DNA of 64,000 nt, from the NCBI GenBank assembly GCA_034190875.2, contig CM067357.1, positions 1,554,579 to 1,618,578 of the forward strand, in the 5' to 3' direction. The notes below the pieces were generated by a model, which made no database searches, was not told the origin of the DNA, and saw only the letters and a list, made by a program, of their open reading frames with translations. Shown piece after piece: positions 56,326-64,000 of the stretch. The number at the start of each line of letters is the position of its first letter. The first letter of the stretch is position 1. A program made the translations under genes and the position numbers. This stretch comes from Urechis unicinctus. Lineage: Eukaryota; Annelida; Polychaeta; Xenopneusta; Urechidae.

Positions 56326-57050
56326 AACCGTTGCTAATAAAAATTGGTTGACAATACTACAATTTTTTTAATTTCTTTATTCTTCAATCGATAGGCGGCA
56401 ATGATACGCAGAACCGATAAGTTTTGTTTTGACCATGACCAAAAATAAGATAGTTGTCAACGAAAAAGTGAAAAAAAAACTAGTATCTCGAGTAACTTCG
56501 CTAATAATGGTCGGATTGTTACAAATTTTACACCATTGTGTACCTCTATTGACATATGATGCCATCCAACCCACGGTTTCCCAGGCGTCTAAGGTCGAAA
56601 AATCGAGGGATCAGTCCAAATGGCAACAATAGTTTGATGAATATTTCGAACGCGTATAAAACAACCAATAAATGTCCTATAGTACTAAAAATTGGTTTAC
56701 ATGTTCTCCGAGACATACTAAGACGTATCCTTAAATATTGTGGATGTCGATGATGTCACTTCCGGTCATGATAACCTTGCCTCAATCCTTGATATCACCC
56801 TAACGTATGGTGCGACTTTAAAAAGATTTATAGTTCCTTGTAGCATGATTTATTGGCCAATTGTTCATATCAATTGTCATGATAAATTGTGCATATTTCG
56901 CCCCGTAGCCCGCACTCGAAAATTTTATAACCATGATAACTTTGGTAACTTTTGGCCGATTTTGGTCAATTGTGGCCCGGTTCTGAAAATGTTGCAATTA
57001 TTTGGATGCAGTTCGCCAAGTTCCCACATGGCTCCCATGGGCCTCTTGTT

Positions 57051-57077
57051 AACTTGGCGTAATCATAACGCCAAGTT
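57051..57077 (+). repeat. AACTTGGC hairpin, loop AATCATA
   Basis: The 10-bp stem pairs AACTTGGCGT with ACGCCAAGTT. The flank reads ATGTTGG in place of the usual ATGGCGATCGG, so this module is decayed (TACGTTGGTCAGTCGCG). Confidence 0.8.
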
Positions 57078-58991
57078 ACGTTGGTCAGTCGCGTTTGTCA
57101 TTATGTATGTATGTATGTAAACAATTTTTTGATCCGCGATACAGGTCGCAATTTTTGACATTTTCAATTTATTTTTTCTTCAATCGCTAGGCATGATTAA
57201 TGCGCAGAACCGAGAGGATTTGCTTTGACCTTGACCCTATATTAAGGTCAAGGTCACGCTTCAAATTTTTCAATCCTTCATGGCACCTTAACCTACGGTG
57301 CGATTTTAAAAAAGTTTATAGTTCCTTGTAGCCTGATTTATTGGCCAACTTTTCATACCAAATATCATGATAAAATATGTATATTTCGCCCCGTGGCCCC
57401 CACTCGAAAATTTGCGGTAGTGTTTTACCACATTTTTCAATCGCTTATAACTTCGACAATATTCGATGGATGGTCATAAAAATTGGGTCGATTGTTGTTA
57501 GAGGCAGTGGCTATTAATAGATAATATTTTTATGGATGTCGATGACGTCACTTCCGGTTACGAGTAAAACAACGTAATTCAGCTGTGCAATAAGAAGTTA
57601 ACACGTCGTTTCTCCGTCGTTAAGGGTCGTATTGGAAAAATGTTTGCACCTGAAGATAGCCCATGCACTTCCAAACTTGAAACTTATTCAACAAATTGTA
57701 TATTTATAATAGTTTTATCACAAACTGAGTTTAAAGTTCAAAAACGCCCCCCCAAATGCATTAACACCCCGATATGTTGAATACTACTGGGTCGATTTTT
57801 AAAATTTAAACATGAATTTGAAGGTTACTTTTTGAGTAACATTTCGTACCCAGTATAGCAGCAGGAATTTTGCGTAGTTTTCTCACGAATCGCAGGTAAA
57901 AGTTCAAAATACAGCTAAAATTGGTAATTTTTTTTCGATCGCTTATAAAATCGACAATATTCGTTCCAGGGTCACAAAACGTGGGTAAAATGTTACCATG
58001 GAGAGCGTCAACCGAATGATGATTCTTTTGGGGAAGTCGCTGATATCATTTCCGGTCACGAACGAGTGGAAGTTAAAAATCGACTAAAATCTGAAGTTAT
58101 CGCGTCGTTTCTCTGTCGCGAATGGTCGTATTTTGTATGTATGTATGTAAACAATTTTTTGATCCGCGATACAGGTCGCAATTTTTGATATTTTCAATTT
58201 ATTTTTTCTTCAATCGCTAGGCATGATTAATGCGCAGAACCGAGAGGTTTTGTTTTGACCTTGACCCAAAACTAAGGTCAAGGTTATCGAATACGTGAAA
58301 AACTAGCATCTCGTCTAACTCCGTTAATAATGGTCGAATTGTTACATAATTTACATCATCGTGTAGCTCATTCTAATAGCAAACTTTGTCTCATGACATA
58401 TTGAACCATATAACCAACGGTTTTCCCAAGCGTCCCAGGTCGAAAAATCGTGGTATCGGTCAGAATGACAACATAATTTTCATGAATATTTTGAGCGTCT
58501 ATAAAACAGTCAATATATGTCCGATAATGATGAAAGTCACTTCCGGTCACGAAAGCATCAAAGTTTATAAAAAATGACACAAGTTCAATGCTCAATATGT
58601 CCATGCTTTACAATTAAATATCAATACAGTCAACATATTCTGAAAGTGTAATGTAATTGTAAACTTTTTCTAAATATACTTAGTTGTAAATAATGCATCA
58701 TAAAAAAAATCGTAGCATGTCGAAAATTTCTGGTAGCCAAAATCTCTAAACTTTTTAATTTCGCAATAGATTCATTAATTATGGTCCGATCGTAACAAAA
58801 TTTACATTTTCTGAAAGCTGATGAAATTACCAAACTTTGATAATGGACATATGCTATTAATATATTTGTCCTTTTCAAAGCGCGTTGAGTTGAAAAAGCA
58901 AATTTCACTCAGTAAATTTTCGTCAAATTTTCGATTGCTAATAAAATCGTAAATATCAGTTCAATGGTGATAAAAATTAAATCAGATGTTG
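57078..58991. repeat. Repeat module block with an internal direct repeat
   Basis: TATGTATGTAAACAATTTTTTG and about 105 following bases occur at 57110 and 58136. CRE/ETS-like sites lie at 57543 (exact) and near 58025 and 58545 (degenerate), about 500 bases apart. A stretch CATTAACACCCCGATATGTT at 57759 is identical to the sequence at the end of Helentron copy 2. No gene. Confidence 0.7.
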
Positions 58992-61223
58992 ACTGATTTA
59001 TTCGCCAACTTTCCATATCAAATATCATGAAAAAATATGCATATTTCGCCCCGTAGCCCCCACTCGAAAATTTGTGGTAGTATTTTATCATATTTTTCCA
59101 TCGCCTATAACTTCAACAATATTCGATGGATGGTCATAAAAATTGGGTCGAATGTTCACAGAAGCACTGGCTATCGGAAGATAAGTGTTTTTTTTATGTC
59201 GATGACGTCACTTCCGGTTACGAACAAAACAACGTTATTTAGCTGTGCAATCCGAATTTATCGCGTCATTACTCCGTCGTTAATGGTCGTATCGTAAAAA
59301 TGTTTGCACCTGAAGGTAGCCCATACACTTCCGATCTTGAAACTTATTCATCTAATTGTTTATGTCTTATAGTTTTCTCACAAACTGAGCTTAAAGTTAA
59401 AAAGTGACCCCCCCAAATGCATTAACACCCCAATATGTTTAATACTACTGGGTCGATTTTGAAAATTTAAACATGAATTTGAAGGTTACTTTTCGAGTAA
59501 CATTTCGTACGCGATATAACAGCAGGAATTATGCGTAGTTTTCTCACGAATCGCCGGTAAAAGTTCAAAAAACAGCTAAAATTGGCAATTTTGTTTCGAT
59601 CACTTGTAAAATCGACAATATTCGTTCGAGGGTCACAAAACGTGGGTAAAATGTTACCATGGAGAGCGTCTACCGAATGATGATTTTTTTGGGGAAGTCG
59701 CTGATGTCATTTCCGGTCACGAACAAATCAAAGTTAAAATATGACTGAAATCTGAAGTTATCGCGTCGTTTCTCCGTCGTAAATGGTCGTATCGTGAATT
59801 TGTTTTCTTTCGAAGAAAGCCCATTCAATTCTGAACATAGATGTATAATTTTCTGCTCAAAATAACCGACAGTTTTCTCATAAAATAAGTTTGAAGTACA
59901 ATGGGTGTCATTTCTAATGGCTCGGCGTGGGCTTGTTTACAACAGCCTGCCTCTCGCGCTGAACAAAGGAATCTGCTCTCGGCTCGGGATGCGCGTGGTG
60001 CGGCAAGTACGGCAGGCCGCGGTACTATCAAGAGGCCCATGGGAACATGTGGGAACTTGGCGAACTGCATCTAATTAATTGGAGAGATTTTCAGAATGGG
60101 TCCTTAATTGACCAAAATGAAGTTTTCCTGATGCAGTTGGGAAAGTTCCCCCATGTACCCTTGGGCCTCTTGGTGATGTAGCGCGGGAGGCGCTGCGATT
60201 TGACCTGATTACCGCAGGCGAGAAGCTTCACTCAAGCCGCGCGCTGGGCCGCTCGGGATTCCTTTGTTCTGCGCGACAAGGCGGCTGCAGTGAAGAGCCA
60301 GCAGAATTGACACCCACTGTACTTCAAACTTACTTTGTGAGAAAACTGTTGGATATTTAGAGCTGAAAATTATACACTATGTTCAGAATTGAATGGGCTT
60401 CCTTCTCGAGCAAACCAATTCACGATACGACCATTCACAATAGAGAAACGACGCGATAACTTCAGATTTCAGTCGAATTATAACTTTGATTCGTTCGTGA
60501 CCGGAAATGACGTCAGCGACTTCCCTAAAAGAATTATAATTCGGTTGACGCTCTCCATGGTAACATTCGAACCAAGTTTTATGATCCTCGAACGAATATT
60601 GTCGATTTTATAAGCGATTGAAAAAAATTGCCAATTTTAGCTGTTTTCCGGAATTTTACCGGCGATTCGTGAGAAAACTACGCATAATTCCTGCTGGTAT
60701 ATCGCGTACGAAATGTTACTCGAAAAGTAACCTTCAAATTCATGCTTAAATTTTTAAAATCGACCCAGTAGTATTAAACATATTGGGGTGTTAATGCATT
60801 TGGGGGGTCACTTTTTAACTTTAAGCTCAGTTTGTGAGAAAACTATAAGACATAAACAATTAGATAAATAAGTTTCAAGTTCGCAAGTGTATGGGCTACC
60901 TTCAGGTGCAAACATTTTTACGATACGACCATTAACGACGGAGTAATGACGCGATAAATTCGGATTGCACAGCTAAATAACGTTGTTTTGTTCGTAACCG
61001 GAAGTGACGTCATCGACATAAAAAAAACACTTATCTTCCGATAGCCAGTGCTTCTGTGAACATTCGACCCAATTTTTATGACCATCCATCGAATATTGTT
61101 GAATTTATAAGCGATGGAAAAATGTGGTAAAACACTACCGCAAATTTTCGAGTGGGGGCTACGGGGCGAAATATACATATTTTATCATAATATTTGGTAT
61201 GAAAGTTGGCCAATAAATCAGGC
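58992..61223. repeat. Inverted repeat with about 1-kb arms (centre near 60107)
   Basis: Arm 58992-59990 matches the reverse complement of about 60250-61223; paired positions sum to 120215 along most of the arm. Open frames at 59037-59297 (+) and 60918-61178 (-) are the same sequence on opposite arms. The spacer of about 260 bp has two GC-rich islands and short CCCATG/CATGGG inverted repeats. Confidence 0.85.
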
Positions 61224-61472
61224 TACAAGGAACTATAAACTTTTTTAAAATCGCACCGTAGGTAAAGGTGGTATCAAGGATTGAAAAATTTGAAGCGTGA
61301 CCTTGACCTTATTATGGGGTCAAGGTCAAAACAAAACCTCTCGGTTCTGCGCATGAATGGTCCCAATAATTTCCCAAAAAAAATTCTGAAAAATTGTCAA
61401 AATTGCGACCTGTATCGCGAAACAAAAAAATGTTAACAAACATCCAAACTTACAAACCGGGCCGATCGCCAT
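61224..61472. repeat. Module end with TGACCTTGACC palindrome
   Basis: The block runs leftward: the palindrome at about 61300-61325, the GCGACCTGTATCGCG segment, and ACAAACATCC next to the hairpin. No gene. Confidence 0.7.
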
Positions 61473-61498
61473 AACTCGGCGAAAGCATTCGCCAAGTT
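61473..61498 (-). repeat. AACTTGGC hairpin with one mismatch, loop AGCA
   Basis: AACTCGGCGAA pairs with TTCGCCAAGTT except at the fifth base. It is the only copy seen with an unpaired stem position. Confidence 0.8.
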
Positions 61499-63238
61499 GA
61501 TAAATATAAAAATATGCTTCTCCTTGTGTCAGCCTCTGAATCATAGTTTATCAATAAATCTTGAGTAACTTGGTCAATTTTGGGTCAATATTGAAATTTT
61601 CAAAAGTTTCCGACACTGTTAGCCAAGTTCACCCATGTTCTCATGGGCATCTCGTTTGTTTCGCGATACAGGTCGCAGTTTTTGAAATTTTCCAATTTTT
61701 TCTTCACCCATCGCTAGGCGTCAATGATGCGTAGAACCGAGAGGTTTTGTTTTGACCTTGACCCAAAACTAAGGTCAGGGTCATTGAATAAGTGAAAAAC
61801 TAGTACCTCGAATAACTCCGTTAATAATGGTCGGATCGTTACAAACTTTACACCATCGTGTAGCTCATTCAAATTGCAAACTTTTTTTAATGACATATAC
61901 GGCAATCCAACCCATGGTTTTCCCAAGCGCCTAAGGTCGAAAAAAAGTGGTATCGGTCCAAATGGCAACAAAAGTTTCATGAATATTTTGAGCACCTATA
62001 AAACTGTCAATACATGTCTGATTGTAATAAAATTTGGTTCACATGTTTTCCGCGACATACCAAGACGTATCCTATAATATCATGAGTGTCGATGACGTCA
62101 CTTCCAGTGAGGAAAGCATCAAAGTTTTCAAAAAATGACACAAGTTCAATGCTCAATACATCCAATACTTTAGAGTTCCATTTTTAACAATTTAGATATT
62201 CTGAAGGTGTAATATAATTGTAAACTTTTTCTAAATATACTTAGTTGTAAATAATGCATTGTTAAAAAAATTGTAGCAGGTCGAAAATTTCTGGTAACCA
62301 AAATTTCTCAACTTATTTATTTCGCTATAAATTTACTAATTATCGTCCGATCGTAACAAAATTAACATTTTCTGAAAGCTGATACAATTGCCAAACTTTG
62401 ATTGTTGACATATGCTATCAAAATATTCGTCGGTTTCACAGCGCATTGAGTTGAAAAAACAAATTTCACAAATGTCAATTTTCGTCAAATTTTCGATTGC
62501 TAATAAAATCGTAAATATCAGTTCTATAATGATAAAAAAACTGCTCAGCTGTTGTCATCGACAGCACGAATCGTGTTCTCATGAATTGAGATGAAATAAT
62601 TGTTGTGGCACGAAAATTCGGCAAAAAAATCTAGTCCGTGGGCAGGATTTGAACACCGGCCTCTGGCATGGAAGTCTAAAACTACGCCGCTACGCCACGC
62701 GGCCTAACACTTTGTCATATAGTCATTTTATGTTTAATAACTATTACAGGTGCCAACAACAGCTAAACACTCGACATGATTGATAAATCCATAGTAATTT
62801 TGTTCATTATTGATTGATACGGATTTTTGATTGCTTAACTTTGTTTGGCTTCTGAATGAATGTTTAAGGTTGATAGTCTCACAAAGGTCGCCGCTGCTGC
62901 CAGCTCACTTTGCGTGAAGCCGGCAAGCTGCAACACGTACCAGTCCAATTGACTGTCAAAATGTATGTCCCCTCAAAAATTTAGCATATCGATGCAACAC
63001 ACAGCAAACGAAACCATACCAGTCAATACTTCTTTATCACTCTTGGCTATCGATTGTTCCCACTAGACATCATAACGATGATAACGTAATAGTGATTTGT
63101 GCCTGATGATTTTTCATTTCCCATGAATCACTTTGTTTTCATAATGGTTTTCATGATTCATGGGTGTATATGTATTATGTTTTTTTGTTGTAATTATTAT
63201 TTTTAAAAGGCCAAGTTCACCCATGGTTTCATGGGCAT
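61499..63238. repeat. Repeat module block; hairpin deleted at 61653
   Basis: CATGGGCATCTCG at 61641-61653 runs straight into TTTGTTTCGCGATACAGG, so the hairpin and the TATG stretch found elsewhere are missing. A damaged CRE/ETS-like site (TGACGTCACTTCCAG, 62093) and a tRNA-like segment follow. No gene. Confidence 0.7.
62634..62703 (-). repeat. tRNA-like segment with Pol III boxes
   Basis: Both boxes are intact. The acceptor-like 3' part differs (GTCCGTGGGCAGG on the plus strand). Confidence 0.55.
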
Positions 63239-64000
63239 CTTGGCTAACAGTGTCGGAAACTTTTTAAAATTTCAATATTGACCCAAAATTGACCAAGCTA
63301 CTTTAGATTTATCGAAAAACTATGATTCAGAGGCTGACACAAGGAAAAGGATATTTTCATATTTAATAGTACCGCGGCCTGCCATACTTGCCGCGCCAAG
63401 CGCCCCGCGCACCCCGCGCCGAGAACAAATTCCTTTGTTCAGCGCGAGAGGCAGGCTGTAGTAAACAAGCCAGCGCCGAGCCATCAGAAATGACACCCAC
63501 TGTACTTCAAACTTACTTTATGAGAGAACTGTCATATATTTTGAGCAGAAATTTTACACCTATGTTCAGAATTGAATGGGCTTCCTTCGAGCGCAGACAA
63601 ATTTACGATACGACCATTCACGTCGGACGAACGACGCTATAACTTCAGATTTGAGTACCGTTTTTGCTTTGATGCGTTCGAAACCGGAAGTGACGCGACC
63701 GATATCAATAAATTTTGCGGATTTGATTCTCGCTGTTCATGTCAACATCTGATTTAATTTTTATCACCATTGAACCTATATTTACGATTTTAATAGCAAT
63801 CAAAAATTTGACGAAAATTGACTGAGTGAAATTTGCTTTTTCAACTCAACGCGCTTTGAAAACGACAAATATATTGATAGCATATGTCAATCAGCTTTCA
63901 GAAAATGTAAATTTTGTTAAGATCGGACCATAATTGATGAATCTATTGCGAAATTAAAAAGTTTAGAGATTTTGGCTACCAGAAGTTTTCGACCTGCTAC
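63239..64000. repeat. Direct repeat of 3870-4640, cut by window edge
   Basis: The offset is 59379 throughout. It includes a GC-rich island at 63375-63480 with ATTCCTTTGTTC at 63429. The two copies differ most inside the island. No gene. Confidence 0.8.

Larger units (their letters stand above)
54438..56927. repeat. Module block; 54720 onward repeats 19260-21449
   Basis: It carries a CRE/ETS-like site (54938), a tRNA-like segment (55478-55547) and family B (55794-56325) in the same order as the left copy. Small indels separate the two, such as G6 versus G7 near 56275. Confidence 0.85.

Overview
The window reads as nuclear DNA of an animal, most likely an aquatic invertebrate; a mollusc is possible, but that is a low-confidence guess. 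It is AT-rich and almost entirely transposon and repeat derived. The standard genetic code fits a 1415-codon open frame. There are no operons or ribosome-binding sites, and I recognise no host gene. The only protein genes I can name belong to two copies of one large rolling-circle transposon of the Helentron (Helitron2) class. They encode a Rep/helicase with an OTU protease domain and a C-terminal endonuclease/exonuclease/phosphatase (EEP) nuclease.

Layout. 1-2064: non-coding 3' end of a third Helentron copy pointing out of the left edge. 2065-7870: dense nested repeat modules. 7871-18600: Helentron copy 1 on the minus strand, six frameshifts, 5' end cut off by a repeat module at 18601. 18601-23230: repeat modules. 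23231 to somewhere before 35735: Helentron copy 2 on the minus strand, with a 1415-codon open frame, one frameshift inside the helicase and a broken N-terminal repeat region. 35736-36110: 103-bp minisatellite. 36131-43036: the most unique stretch, with no recognisable gene and a diverged array of about 585-bp units at 40114-42600. 43037-64000: repeat modules again.

Large-scale structure. Bases 1-3842 are the reverse complement of 21451-24870, apart from a 427-bp tandem duplication found only in the left arm. Bases 19260-21449 are repeated directly at 54720-56927, 48240-49145 at 50383-51288, and 3870-4640 at 63239-64000. An inverted repeat with arms of about 1 kb is centred near 60107.

How the parts work together. 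In a complete Helentron the predicted polyprotein would use an N-terminal array of 23-residue repeats (resembling the STPR DNA-binding repeat), a cysteine-rich domain (resembling DUF6570), an OTU cysteine protease, the HUH/two-tyrosine Rep nuclease, a PIF1-type helicase and an EEP nuclease. The surrounding modules carry no transposase. They are built from recurring parts: covarying AACTTGGC hairpins, TATG microsatellites, TGACCTTGACC palindromes, CRE/ETS-like sites, tRNA-like segments with Pol III boxes, and short GC-rich islands. They look like non-autonomous elements amplified by insertion and segmental duplication.
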